64,000 bases of DNA, taken from the NCBI GenBank assembly GCA_026018925.1, contig JAKSZU010000002.1, positions 90,733,475 to 90,797,474 on the forward strand, written 5' to 3'. The notes beneath the pieces are model-generated. The model saw nothing but the letters and a program-made list of their open reading frames with translations. It ran no database searches and was not told the DNA's origin. Source of the DNA: Tupaia tana (taxonomy: Eukaryota; Chordata; Mammalia; Scandentia; Tupaiidae). The position numbers were made by a program, and so were the translations under genes. Positions 10,932 to 20,858 of this stretch are shown piece by piece; within the stretch, counting starts at the first letter, position 1; each line of letters begins with the position of its first letter.

Positions 10932-11451
10932 AAAAATTGCCTGAGAATGTAAAGAGGTGTGTCTTGCTTCCAAATAACAGGCCAACCCCAAAGCCAGAGA
11001 AGCCCATCAACTATTGACAGGCTCCAATTTTCATCATCATCATCTCTTTTGCCACAGGGTGACTGTTGGAAAGGATGTCCCTCTAGTTTAGTGTGTCCTT
11101 TTTTTTTTATCACTCCAGGTGAACTCAAAACCATAGCAATATTTTATTCTGAGGGAGGACAAAGGCCATTGGTCATCTCTCCAGTTATGTCTGTCTAGGG
11201 TCAAAGCTCCTAAAGAGAATTTGCACCCAGTCCCACGGAGCACTTTTGATCTTTATCAGGGCCATCTGAACCTTAGTTAAATAGGATGCCAATACCAGCC
11301 CATTCAGAACTTCTGGTGGGGAAATTGAGGCCAGGTAATCTTTCAGACTCGTCCTTCCTTGGATGAGTTCCTAATGGGGGCCCTGAACTACCATCTGAAC
11401 CATTTCAGTCCTAGAAGTTCTGGTCAAATTGCTTGGTAGAAAGGGATTAGG
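10932..11451. other. Unassigned sequence
   Basis: Ordinary-looking non-coding DNA with a poly-T run at 11101-11109. No recognised repeat or gene. Confidence 0.4.
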
Positions 11452-11712
11452 TGGGCCAGCCAGGTGGTGAGGTAATTAAAGTAGCTGGATCCCACATGGC
11501 CAACTGCATGGTGTGAGTCCTGGACCCAGTCGCTTGAAAAACACACCAGGCACGTGTGTGTGCATGCCTATAATCCTGAGAGAAGAGTGGAGTAGAAAGA
11601 GCTGCAGCATGGCCTTCTATCTTGAGGGAAGCTTTCTCACTTCCTCTCTCTCTCTGCTCCTCTGTCTCTCTTTGGAGAGTGCATACTCCTTCTAGCAAAT
11701 TTCCAAAAAAAA
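11452..11712 (+). mobile_element. O-type SINE
   Basis: 'gggccagccaggtggtgagg' head, 'cttgaaaaacacaccagg' after the tRNA-like part, an old form of the body, and 'ccttctagcaaatttcc' with a short A run. Diverged from the L-type throughout. Confidence 0.88.
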
Positions 11713-11846
11713 AGAAACAAAGGATCCTTCTTATTTGGCAGCTTCTGAAAGTCCTGCTCATCCAGGTTGGGAAGAGCTCAGACTGAATCTGAAAGGACTC
11801 AAGCACCCTCTCAGTCGGAGCCCTGGATAAAACTAATGCATTTGGG

Positions 11847-12118
11847 CTAGTGGGTGGTAGTGACGTGGTGGTTAAGGTGGCTGGACTACACATGGCCCAC
11901 AGTGCAGTTCAAGTCCTAGACCTGGTGGCTTGAAAAACATTTTGGGCCCATGTGTGTGTGTGCCCCAAATCCTGAAGTGAGGGGCAGATAGATGGAGGAG
12001 AAAGGTTGTGATATGACCATGCCCCATGGCGAGGAGGGGGGTATTATCACTTTCTTTCTTCCTCTCTCTTCTTCTTTGGCAAGTCCAAATGCTCTGTGAC
12101 AAATTAAAAGGAAAAAAA
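11847..12118 (+). mobile_element. O-type SINE
   Basis: 'gggctagtgggtggtagtga', 'ttcaagtcctagacctgg', 'cttgaaaaacattttgg', a body with 'gatggaggagaaaggttg' and an end 'ctctgtgacaaattaaaagg' with an A-rich tail. Confidence 0.87.
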
Positions 12119-12139
12119 AAAAGAAGAAATAAATAAAGA

Positions 12140-13243
12140 AAGAAAAAACTGCAATCAGTTGGGAGAAGTCAGGGACTTTTAACAGGCCCTGGTCTCTCTG
12201 ATTCTCCTCCCTTCCACTGTGTTCTAAATGCATCTATTTCATGCAGCTCCTGGGAAAGTTTCCCCTGGGAAAGACGAAGCCCCGCCCTGAGGGTGACCTG
12301 GGGGTGAGGTGAGCCTGAGAAAGTGGGCTGAAGGCTGACCTCTCTCTCTCTTGGTGGTCAGATAGAGCTTGGGGATTCCACACCAAGGGCCCCATGGCAC
12401 ATCAGAAGATAGGGCCTCGCTACTCTCCTGTCCTCTTGAATAGCTCTTCCGAGATTTAATCTCACTCCTTTCCCCACTGGCTAATAGCAATCCTCACTTA
12501 GCTCCTATAAGTCCCCTCTTGGCTTCTGTTTCAGAATGCCAAGTTGAAACTCTGTATCAACACATAGTTCCTGGAGCATTGGGCAAGGGTCTATTAGGAG
12601 GCCAACGGGGAGGCATTAGAATATGCCCCAGATCTAGGTCTGGAGACTTCGAAAACAAAAAACCAAAAAACTCTCTTTCTCCTGGTTTGGGTTCATGCCT
12701 CAGAACTATTCAGCACTTCCCAATAAGTCCAAGCATCCCCTGGGGGTCTCCCAGGACAGACGCAGGCCCATTGGAGCCATTGCTTCCTACATGTCCTACA
12801 GTTGTCTGCAAAGCCGTCAGAGCCTTCTCACTACACAGAGTCTGTGTGGCATTTCTTCCACCTTCCCAGGGGAGGGTTCCGAGCATTTTCCACGGGCTTT
12901 TCCAGCTCTTGGCACCACCCCAGCAGGGGACTCATTTACTTTGGCACCTGGGAACGTCCTATTTAGTCCCAGGCTCTGAATACGTGGAATAGAATTTGCT
13001 GGGAGGCACTGCCTAGTAATACTCCACACTGTCAAGGCAGATGGCGACTGCGGCTACCCGAGCCATCTTGCTCCCTGGCATTCCTTCCCTGCTGGCTTTA
13101 CGGCCGAAGGAAGGTGCCCATGAAAGAACGTTTGATGATGGGTTCACGCTGGTTGGATCATTGGAAGATATTACAAATACTCAGATTTTCCTTGCAGAGG
13201 TTTTCTTTTTCCCCTTCAAAGTGAGAGAGAAAACATGGGGGGT
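12140..13243. other. Unassigned sequence
   Basis: Contains overlapping open frames of 70-157 codons (for example 12519-12992), but they lie on both strands, show no family signature and carry no exon-like boundaries I can defend. Treated as chance frames in GC-richer DNA. Confidence 0.4.
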
Positions 13244-13394
13244 GGTCTTCAAAAAGTTCATGGAAATGTATGTTATGAAAAAGCTATGAATAGACTTCAA
13301 ATTTTTTTGTACCAAAAAATAAACTTGGATTCCATGTTTCCACAAACTTAAAATTTTTAAAATTTAATTCCACATATTATTATTTTTAAATTAT

Positions 13395-13538
13395 TTTATT
13401 TAACTTTATTTATTCATTTTAATTTGACCAGAGAGGGGGTGGGGGAGTGAGAAAGCAAGCAGCCAGGTCCAGTACTCGAACCACGGAGATCCATGTGGGA
13501 GTCCAGTGCCTTTAGCCACCATGCCACCTGCTGGCCCC
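13395..13538 (-). mobile_element. S-type SINE, antisense
   Basis: 'taatttgaccagagaggg' to 'acctgctggcccc', with box-B complement 'gtactcgaaccacgg'. Confidence 0.93.
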
Positions 13539-13547
13539 AGTTAGTAT

Positions 13548-13679
13548 TATTATTTTTTAATTTGACCAGAGAGAGAGAGAGAAAGGAAAAGTGAGAAAAC
13601 AAGCTACCAGGTCCAGGACTGAAGCTGCGGTTGGCCATGTGCGAGTCCAGCACTTTAACCACCATGCCACCCGCCTGCT
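13548..13679 (-). mobile_element. S-type SINE, antisense
   Basis: Second copy in tandem with the previous one: 'taatttgaccagagagaga' through 'gccatgtgcgagtccagc' to 'gccacccgcctgctc'. The box-B complement is decayed ('ggactgaagctgcgg'). Confidence 0.9.
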
Positions 13680-13920
13680 CATTCCACAAACTTTTTGAAG
13701 TCCCCTCATCGCATGGTCATTTAGAAATTTATTCAAAAGATTCATGAAGAATGATTTTCACAAATAAAGAAATCCAATATTTTTTTTCAGGCCCAGCTAG
13801 GTGAGTCCAGTGTATTACCTGATGCAGGAATGCTAGTTTTGCTCATAACAATCTCTAAAAATGTACAAGTCAGACATTTAAAATTTGTGATGAAACTTTT
13901 CCAAGGTGCCATGGCAGTGC

Positions 13921-14306
13921 TGGGACTCAGTCAATGATTGTGTTGCTAACTGAAAGGCCTGAGACTCGGTGATTTATAAGGAAGCAGAGTTTTACTTGAC
14001 TCACGAGTCTCATGGCTGGACAGTCCAAACACATGAGGCTGGCCTGAGGTTAGCTATGTCACAACATGGCCGACAGAAGCCGAGCGGGTGGAGGACACAT
14101 GAGAGAGAGCGAGAGTGTGGTCTGTGTTATATGCTGGTCTGTCATTTGTTCTCCTTGTAAATCCACCAGAATTCAATCACTGATCTCCTCCCAAAGGCCC
14201 TGCAACACAATAACTGGATTAAGTTGGGTTTTTTTTTAATATTCTCTCAATCCCATTACAATGGCTTAACATATAAATTATGGGAGGACATATTCAAACT
14301 ATAGCA
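13921..14306 (-). mobile_element. MaLR-type solo LTR, antisense
   Basis: On the minus strand it starts 'tgctatagtttgaatatg', carries 'gggcctttgggaggagatca' and 'gagtcaagtaaaactctgc', and ends near 'ttgactgagtccca'. The same landmarks occur in the plus-strand LTR at 21812. It matches the MST/MLT-like plan of MaLR LTRs; the exact subfamily is not assigned. Confidence 0.75.
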
Positions 14307-14398
14307 GACTCTAAGTCAATTTTAACATTTTTCTTTATTCCAAAGACTGTGGGCCCTCTACTGCACAGTGCTATTTCCATATTAAAGATCCCTGTACC

Positions 14399-14646
14399 AG
14401 GGCCAGCAGGTAGCATGGTAGTTAAGGCAAGGACTCCCACATGGCTGACTGTGGTTTGAACCCCAGACCTGGCAGCTTGAAAATCATGCCAGGTGCGTGT
14501 GCATGCTTGCCCAAAATCCCAAGAGGAGAACGGAGGAGAAGGGACTGCAGTGTAACTGCCCCTTCTGGGAGGTGATTTTTTACTTTCCCTCTCTTTGTCT
14601 CTCTCCAGCAAGTGCACATGCCTTATGATAAAAACAAAACAAAATG
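14399..14646 (+). mobile_element. L/O-type SINE with exact target duplication
   Basis: 'agggccagcaggtagcatgg' head, 'cttgaaaatcatgccagg', body 'gaggagaacggaggagaagg', an AAAAC-rich tail. Flanked by identical 15-bp 'aaagatccctgtacc' at 14384-14398 and 14647-14661. Confidence 0.95.
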
Positions 14647-14661
14647 AAAGATCCCTGTACC

Positions 14662-15061
14662 TCCAGCAGGCTGATTACGACCAACGATGGTCACAGCTTC
14701 CATGAAATGGAAATGTTGGCCTCATTCATTCTTTTGCTAATTTATTTGTTCAACAAACATTTCCTGCATGTACTTACCACTGTCTGCCAAGTTCTACATG
14801 ATCAAGAACACTGAGCTGGCTGAGGCCCTGCTCCCCAAGAGCTAAGAGTGCAATGATGGAAACTGACGAGGGAGAAGTATGCATGAAGTTTGATGGGGCA
14901 GCTTCTCTGAGAAGGTGACTCTTAAACTCTGGGTCTTGGCGGAAGCAAATCAGGAAAAGAATGAGAGAAGGACATTCTAGACAAAGGAAAGAACAGGAAC
15001 AAAGGCATGAAGGGAACTGGGCATGGTTTGTCAGGGAAACCGGATCAAGAATGGTAGAAGG
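14662..15061. other. Probable ancient interspersed repeat, family not assigned
   Basis: 'tttgttcaacaaacatttcc' followed by 'ttctctgagaaggtgactc' and 'gaacaggaacaaaggcatga' recalls a widespread mammalian repeat of the type '...gaggtgacatttgagc...gaacagcaagtgcaaagg'. I cannot name the family with confidence. Confidence 0.35.
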
Positions 15062-15296
15062 TGGGCCAGGAGGTGGTGTGAAGTTTTAGGCCAAATGCAG
15101 TTTGAGTCTCAGACCCAGAGACTTGAAAATCATGTTAGGTGTGTGTGCGTGCACGCCCAAAATCCCAGGAGGAGAATGGAGGAGAAGTGATTGCAGCATG
15201 GCCATCCCCTTGGGGGGGTGATTTCTTATTTTCCCTGTTTCTCTCCAGTGAGTGCACATATAATGCCCTATAGCAATAAATAAATAAAGGAATAAA
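15062..15296 (+). mobile_element. O-type SINE
   Basis: 'gggccaggaggtggtgtgaa' head with an internal deletion before box B, 'cttgaaaatcatgttagg', body 'gaggagaatggaggagaagt', 'gccctatagcaataaataaa' tail. Confidence 0.88.
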
Positions 15297-15528
15297 GGAA
15301 TTAATCTGTTAAATTCAGAAGAAAGATCATGTTTCCCAACACATGAAATTCCTTGTGGTCCCAAACCACATGTAATTGCAGCAGGGCCAGTCATGACTGC
15401 AGCATGCCAACCAAATGCAGACACACGCATTCAGTGACCATTGCACCAGGACTGCCACTTGGCCAGGAGCAGGAGTGACAGCCCGTCAGTTACAAGGTAC
15501 AGCTCATCTTCCAAAATTTTCAAATATA

Positions 15529-15801
15529 GGGACCAGCAGTTAGAGTAATGGCAATGTTGCTGACTCCCATGTAGTTGACCATGGTTCGAGTCCCAGATCT
15601 GGTGGCTTAAAACTCACGCCGGGCGCATGTGCGTACATGCCCATTCTCCTCTCCTCCGAGAGGAGAATGGAAGAGAAGGAATTGCGGTGTGGCTGTCCCC
15701 TATGTGGGGTGATTTCTCGTTTTCTGTCTCTGTCTCTCCCTGTCTGTCTGGTGAGCGCACGTGCCCTATAGTGAAAACCTCTCCTAAAAAAAAAAAAAAA
15801 A
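15529..15801 (+). mobile_element. L-type SINE
   Basis: 'gggaccagcagttagagtaa', box B 'ggttcgagtcc', full body and a run of about 15 A. Flanks 'ttcaaatata' and 'ttccaaatata' are a likely target duplication. A short 'ctcctctcctccgagagg' palindrome sits in the body. Confidence 0.94.
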
Positions 15802-15904
15802 GATTTCCAAATATAAAACATCTATGGTCTTAGGAATGATAAAGCAGAATATTCATGGAACAAAAGATGGAGATGTAGGAGGACCCGCTTTTGTAAAATC
15901 TCAG

Positions 15905-16095
15905 GGCAGCACAATGATAAGAACATGTGCTTTGGTGTCAGTGTGGCCTGGCTTCAAACACAGGCTCTGCCCCTTACAGTGCTGTGATTTAGCACCAATT
16001 ACTAAACCTAGAGAGTCCAAATTCCTTGTTGTAAAATAGGGATAGTTATTACCTCATGGAGGAGAAGCAGATACAACATGCGAAGCTCACATTTG
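15905..16095 (+). mobile_element. MIR element
   Basis: Reads in MIR order: 'gcacaatgataagaacatgt', 'gctttggtgtcag', 'cctggcttcaaacacaggct', 'ctgccccttacagtgctgtg', then 'ttgtaaaatagggatag' and 'attacctcatgg'. A well preserved plus-strand copy. Confidence 0.75.
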
Positions 16096-16254
16096 GTAGT
16101 AAGACATGGCTGTGAGCAGCAGGGCTACCTGTGGCTCTTCCTTGGGCCATCCCAGAAAGAGTCATCCCTAGGGCCAAGATTCCCTCCCCTACCCAGTTTT
16201 TGAAAGTGAAGCTTCATGATATCAGTGTTCTCTAAATTCCTCTTTTCCATTTTT

Positions 16255-16427
16255 ATTTATTTCCTGAGAAAGAGAGAAAGAGAGATCCTTGACAGGGATC
16301 CATGCCCACACACGTGCCCAGACTGTTTTTCAAGCCTCTGAGGCTGGGATTCCAACCACGATCAGCCATGTGGGATCTGGTTCACTATGCACAGCGTTTG
16401 CCCACTGGGCTACAGGACTGGCCCCAA
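16255..16427 (-). mobile_element. Partial O-type SINE, antisense; most of it is the repeated block
   Basis: A short purine run is joined directly to the head half of an antisense O-type SINE ('ctgggattccaaccacgatc', 'aggactggcccc'). The middle of the normal SINE is missing. 16300-16436 is almost identical to 16974-17110. Confidence 0.8.
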
Positions 16428-16436
16428 AGTGCCACT
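16300..16436 (+). repeat. 137-bp local repeat, copy 1
   Basis: Matches 16974-17110 at 136 of 137 positions by eye; the only difference is 'gccatgtggg' versus 'gccatgcggg'. The match extends past the SINE end into 'aaagtgccact'. Confidence 0.95.
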
Positions 16437-16834
16437 GCATGCCATGATCCTTCCCTAGCCCTGCTGCCAGCAGGATCATAGACATGCCAGCATGTCAGGT
16501 AGGTCTGGGACACGAACCCAGAACCTTCCCATATACCGGCCAGCCTTATGCATCTTCCCCCTACTGTTTATGCCACTGTAGCCGAGCCCTTCCCAAACAC
16601 TTTGGCCTTACATGCTTATCCGTTACAAAGCTTTGAATGTACACCACAAATATAGGTGTATTTATTTATTAAAAAATTATATCAGTATATTGCTATACCA
16701 GTATGCTATACCTATTATGAAATATCAACAAGATGTAAAAGTATAAGATGAGGGAAAAACAAACAACTAGTTAAATAGTTTTATTTTCCTGGTGGTACCC
16801 CAAACCTCGACCTGTCACCAAACAAAAATGCCAA
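16437..16834. other. Unassigned AT-rich sequence
   Basis: No clear gene or repeat. 16440-16560 contains 'ccctgctgccagcaggatc', a short imperfect palindrome, and the rest is AT-rich. Confidence 0.4.
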
Positions 16835-17099
16835 TATTTTTTTGATTGACAGAGGGCAGATGTGCTAGCCACAGTTAGAGAGAGAGAAGGGGCGACCACA
16901 TCGTTCAATGGGGCTGTGGCCCCACCACAATCCTTTTTCCTCCACTTCTCCATCCTGTCGGAATTTTAGGCACCCATGCCCACACACGTGCCCAGACTGT
17001 TTTTCAAGCCTCTGAGGCTGGGATTCCAACCACGATCAGCCATGCGGGATCTGGTTCACTATGCACAGCGTTTGCCCACTGGGCTACAGGACTGGCCCC
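16835..17099 (-). mobile_element. O-type SINE, antisense
   Basis: Complete antisense order: T-rich start, 'gacagagggcagatgtgcta', purine run, 'cctccacttctccatcctg', the head complement, ending 'aggactggcccc'. Flanks 'aaaatgccaatattttttt' and 'aaagtgccactttttgag' look like a diverged target duplication. Confidence 0.85.
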
Positions 17100-17110
17100 A
17101 AAGTGCCACT
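16974..17110 (+). repeat. 137-bp local repeat, copy 2 (likely source)
   Basis: Here the repeated block sits in an ordinary full-length SINE and its 3' flank. This makes it the more natural source of the block at 16300-16436. Confidence 0.95.
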
Positions 17111-17139
17111 TTTTGAGAAAGCAAACTGCTGATATTTGA

Positions 17140-17285
17140 GGATCTTTGAAACTTTTGTGGAGACATGAAAGTAAAGTACAAGTTTATTTTGGTGTAAAAC
17201 AGTATTGAAATCCATGCATAGTTGGCTTAATAATACACATTTTCCATAGATTTTTTCCCTCATGCCTTGTTTCTGAAAGTCTTGA
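17140..17285. mobile_element. Diverged copy of the inverted-repeat element seen at 13244
   Basis: 'gtaaagtacaagtttatttt', 'ggtgtaaaacagtattg' and 'aatccatgcatagttgg' match the interior of the copy at 38948-39063 ('gtgtgagtttattttggtg', 'attcatgcacag'). The ends are degraded. Confidence 0.55.
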
Positions 17286-17289
17286 TTTA

Positions 17290-18000
17290 CGTTTGTGATA
17301 CTAGATCGAAGGCTTGTTTATGCTTGGTGTTAATGGCATTAGCAGCTGAAGCGGATCCTTCACCAAGATGCAAGCGGGAGAGCACACTGCTGGCTGAGCT
17401 TGCTAAATTATAACCCTCAGCGGTTTCTGAGCTTGGATGGTGCCCGAGGGCAACATAATGAAGCCCTATACTCTGGAGTTGCTCGGAAATGAATACACAC
17501 ATATAAAACGAGGTACACTGGTGTGTTCCGTGTTCAACAGGTCTCGGGTATTAACTCGGTGCAAGATGGAAATGGGAAATCCCCGATGGGAGTCTTTGCT
17601 GCTCCCCCTGAGTGACACCTGGGGACACATGGACCTATACTCCCTTTGCTGTCACTGCACTGTATTCTATTGGACATGGCAGCTGACTTTTACAGACCAA
17701 GTGCATGGCCCAAAAGCAAGGAAGGAGCCCTGGTGCCCTTGTGACGCAGCCTCAGAAGCCACACGCCGTCACTCTCCGACTTGCCACACAGGTCAGCCTG
17801 GATCAGTGTGCGAAGGAACAGCACAAAGGCAGGGGCACCAGGAAGCGAGGATCGCTGGGAACCATGGGAGCCGATAACCTCAAGAAGCTCTTCAAGAATG
17901 TGGCAAGGAAATGGGGAGATAGGCTGGGGAACAGAAAACGTTAGAGCCAGGAAACAGAGACTCCAGCCAGCAAACTAGTAAGGGCCGAGCATGGACGCAA
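17290..18000. other. Unassigned sequence
   Basis: Several open frames of 60-146 codons overlap on both strands (largest 17437-17877) without a recognisable domain. No splice or promoter context supports a gene. It may be an old retrotransposed or LTR fragment. Confidence 0.35.
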
Positions 18001-18014
18001 TGGCAGGCTTAAAA

Positions 18015-18196
18015 AGTGTTGCTAGGATGCTCCACAGACTGGGACCACGTGGGAGGCCCAGGCTCGAGTCCAGTTTGATTTCTACAGCCCAGGCATGTTG
18101 GTGTGGATCTGTAATCCCAGCGACTCAGGGAGGCCGAGACAGGAGGATTTCAGGAGGCTGACCTGGCCACAAGCAAGACCCTGTCTGAAAAAGAGC
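18015..18196 (+). mobile_element. SINE with tRNA-like head and 7SL-like part
   Basis: 18045-18080 ends with a box-B-like 'aggctcgagtcc'. It is followed at 18090-18196 by 'gcatgttggtgtggatctg', 'taatcccagcgactcaggg', 'aggccgagacaggagga' and 'aagaccctgtctgaaaaag', the order of the 7SL/Alu-like left arm. The companion copy at 47460 shares this arrangement. Confidence 0.65.
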
Positions 18197-18221
18197 TGGG
18201 GGTGGGTGGGTAGGGAGTACT

Positions 18222-18412
18222 AGAGAGTGGGCCAGTGGCAGAGCATCACACTCTGCAAGGCTGACCAACATTAGATTCTAGGTTCGTGTCAGGAGACCTC
18301 CCTGCGATTAGGGCTGACTGAGCCTGGGGATGGATCACAGTGTCAAGACCTTGCGGGGGGTGATGTCTCTGTCTCTCTGTCTCTTTTGCTCATGGAATAA
18401 ATAAATAAATAC
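18222..18412 (+). mobile_element. C-type SINE
   Basis: 'gtgggccagtggcagagcat', 'ctgcaaggctgacc', box-B-like 'taggttcgtgtcagg', a 'gtctctctgtctc' run and end 'gctcatggaataaataaata'. Same plan as the copies at 37870, 54188 and 58822. Confidence 0.75.
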
Positions 18413-18439
18413 ATTATTATTTTTAAAAATTATTTATTT

Positions 18440-18624
18440 AATGTTATTTTTTCTTATTATTATTATTTATTTTGTTATAGTACACATGCATTCATCAGAA
18501 AGAGGTAGACAGAAAGAGAAAGAGAGAAGGAAAGTGAGAAAGCAAGCCACCAGATTCGGGATTCAAACAGTGGTCAGCCATGTGGGAATCCAGCACCTTA
18601 ACCATCATGCTGCCTGCCGGCCCC
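18440..18624 (-). mobile_element. S-like SINE, antisense
   Basis: A TTATT-rich tail, 'ttgttatagtacacatgc' (remnant of the L-type end), a long purine run, 'gattcgggattcaaacagtg' and the end 'gctgcctgccggcccc'. Intermediate between long and short forms. Confidence 0.88.
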
Positions 18625-18654
18625 AGTAAATAGATTATTTTAAAACAATTTTTA

Positions 18655-18898
18655 AAGAGATTTTTTTTTCTGTAGAGTGCATGTGCTCACTGGAGAGACA
18701 GAGAGACAGAAAGCAAGAAATCATCCTCCAAGGTGGATGGCCACACCGCAATCCCTTCTCCTCCACTCTCTTCCCGGGATTGGGCACACACGCACATGTG
18801 CCTGGCATGTGAGTGTCAAGCTGCTAGGTCCGGGACTCAAACTGTGGTTGGCCAGGTGGGAGTCCAGCGATGTAACCATTATGCCATCTGCTGGTCCT
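18655..18898 (-). mobile_element. L-type SINE, antisense
   Basis: 'agagatttttttttctgtag' to 'gccatctgctggtcct' with all landmarks of the complement present. Confidence 0.92.
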
Positions 18899-18917
18899 TA
18901 AAAAAATACATTTTTTA

Positions 18918-19016
18918 AAAAAGAGCTGGGCGTTGTGCTTTGTTCCTATAGTGTCAGCTTGGAGACTGAGGCAGGAGGATCGCAACTGTGAAACCCTGTC
19001 TTTAAAAAACAAAACA
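18918..19016 (+). mobile_element. 7SL-derived SINE fragment (monomer-like)
   Basis: 'gagctgggcgttgtgctttg', 'ttcctatagtgtcagc', 'gagactgaggcaggaggatc' and 'gtgaaaccctgtctttaaaa' follow the 7SL/Alu monomer order with a central deletion, and end in (AAAAC)n. This class is known from primates, rodents and tree shrews. Confidence 0.65.
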
Positions 19017-19146
19017 AAACAAAACAACAAAGGATCAGATGAAGAGGATGGAAAACACCAAAGGGAGATTTCCAGAGGAAAAAAATAAATATAAACTAGA
19101 TAGACCATCTGATATTCTTAAGCACTTAAAATTTCATTGCTATACT

Positions 19147-19300
19147 GGGGCCAGTAGGTGGTGTGGTGGTTAAGGTGCTGGACTCCCACATGGCTGATGA
19201 TGGTTTGAGTCCCGAACTTAACTTGCTTTCTCATTTTCCCTTTCTCTCACTCTCTGGTCAAATTAATAATAATAAATTAAGATAAATAATTCTTAAAAAA
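19147..19300 (+). mobile_element. S-type SINE
   Basis: 'ggggccagtaggtggtgtgg', 'ggtttgagtcccg', TTTCTC stretch, 'tctctggtcaaattaataat' tail. Confidence 0.92.
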
Positions 19301-19894
19301 GTTAGTTGATATATAAACAATATGATGAAGGAAATAAAGCCTTGAATATATAGAAAACTATAAAGATGGGGGAAAAGCAATTATACATCCAGGAAGGCAC
19401 AACATTTTATAAGAAAGAAAACATAATTATAATAAAGTACTTTAGCTTTGCAGTGAGTATTATTTATAGGAACACACTAATGTTGATACCTTTATTGATC
19501 TAGTTAAAAATGGAATACAACTATTGGGAGGACTGTCAGAGAGGAAGTAGGGGTAAGGAATATTGGAGCACTATATCTTCATCTAGCATAACAGGAAATC
19601 AATAGATAATGTCTGAGTTAAAAAAAAAAAAAAACTCCCATCAGCATATTACTCAGAAATCTAGAAATAGATATCAAATGGAACAGTTAAAGGATTGAAA
19701 ATGATTTCCTCTGAGGCTCAGAGGCAGGGGTGTGAGAGGTGAGGGGTGAGGTGGAGGACAACTGCTTTTGGTTATACAACATTTAGTACTACTTAATTTT
19801 CTTTGTCATATAAAAAAGGCTAATACAAACAATATGTGAGAGGGAAAATGTCTGCGAACTAGTAACTAGCATTTCTGTTTCTACTTTCCACTTT
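19301..19894. other. Unassigned AT-rich sequence
   Basis: No SINE or gene. A run of 15 A at 19620-19634 has no recognisable element upstream of it. Confidence 0.4.
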
Positions 19895-19912
19895 AAAAGT
19901 ACATTTATGGGG

Positions 19913-20186
19913 GAACCAGCAGTTAGCGTAATGGCTATGTTGCTGGACTCCCACGTAGTCGACCGCGGTTCGCGTCTCGGACCCGGTGGCTTACAACTCA
20001 CGCCGGGCGCGTGTGCGTGCGTGCCCAAGATCCCGAGAGGAGAATGGAGGAGAGGGGATTGCGGCGTGACCATCCCCCCCTGGGGGGTGATTTCTCGCTT
20101 TCTGTCTCTATGTCTCTCTCTGTCTGTCTGGCGAGCGCACGCGCCCTATAGCGAAAAACCTCTCCAAAAAAAAAAAAAAAAAAAAA
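19913..20186 (+). mobile_element. L-type SINE, stack member 1
   Basis: 'gaaccagcagttagcgtaat'. Shares unusual variants with the next copy: 'ttcgcgtctc' in box B, 'gcttacaactcacg', 'gtctctatgtctc' and 'tagcgaaaaacc'. Preceded by the target 'gtacatttatgggg' at 19899-19912. Confidence 0.96.
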
Positions 20187-20200
20187 GTACATTTATGGGG

Positions 20201-20472
20201 AACCAGCAGTTAACGTAATGGCTATGTCGCTGGACTCCCACGTAGTCGACCGCGGTTCGCGTCTCAGACCCGGTGGCTTACAACTCATGCCAGGCGCGTG
20301 TGCGTGCGTGCCCAAGATCCCGAGAGGAGAATGGAGGAGAAGGGACTGCGGTGTGACCATCCCCCCTGGGGGGTGATTTCTCGCTTTCTGTCTCTATGTC
20401 TCTCTCTGTCTGTCTGGCGAGCGCACGCGCCCTATAGCGAAAAACCTCTCCAAAAAAAAAAAAAAAAAAAAC
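20201..20472 (+). mobile_element. L-type SINE, stack member 2
   Basis: Differs from member 1 at only about ten positions by eye and carries the same private variants. Preceded by 'gtacatttatgggg' at 20187-20200. About 20 A at its end. Confidence 0.96.
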
Positions 20473-20486
20473 GTACATTTATGGGG

Positions 20487-20673
20487 GCCAGCAGGTGGTG
20501 TGGTAGTTAAGGTGGCTGAACTCCCACATGGCTGACAATGGTTCAAGTCCTGGACCTGGCGGCTTGCTTTCTCACCTTTCTTCTCTCTCTCTGTCTCTCT
20601 CTGGTCAACTTTAATAAAATAACAAATAAAATAATGACAATAAATAAAATTAAATACAATAGTTTTTAAGAAA
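20487..20673 (+). mobile_element. S-type SINE, stack member 3
   Basis: 'ccagcaggtggtgtggtag', 'ggttcaagtcctgg', pyrimidine stretch, 'ctctggtcaactttaataaa' tail. Preceded by 'gtacatttatgggg' at 20473-20486. Confidence 0.95.
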
Positions 20674-20687
20674 GTACATTTATGGGG

Positions 20688-20858
20688 CGTAGCAGGTGGC
20701 ATGGTGGTTAAAGGCACTGGATTCCCATGTGGACAACCGTGGTTCAAATCCTGGACCTGGCGGTTTGCTTTCTCGCTTTCCCTTTCTCTCTCTGTCTGAT
20801 CAAACTATAAAATAATAATAATACATGGAATTAAATAAATAAATAATTCTTTAAAAAA
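20688..20858 (+). mobile_element. S-type SINE, stack member 4
   Basis: 'gtagcaggtggcatggtgg', 'ggttcaaatcctgg', 'ctgtctgatcaaactataa' tail. Preceded by 'gtacatttatgggg' at 20674-20687 and followed by 'atacatttatgac' at 20859, the last copy of the target. Confidence 0.94.

Larger units (their letters stand above)
13244..13701. mobile_element. Inverted-repeat DNA transposon remnant split by two SINEs
   Basis: Left end 'gtcttcaaaaagttcatgg' and right end 'ccacaaactttttgaagtc' are inverted repeats of each other. The interior 'caccaaaataaacttg'-like part is at 13310-13330. Two S-type SINEs lie between the ends. Related copies are at 17140, 31058 and 38948. Probably a mariner-like non-autonomous family. 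Confidence 0.7.

Noticed and set aside
12519..12992. 157-codon open frame in GC-richer DNA
   Set aside because: No family signature, overlapping frames on both strands, and no splice or promoter context.
16255..17099. Two independent insertions of the same SINE subfamily
   Set aside because: The near-identity extends into the flanking sequence, which independent insertions cannot share.
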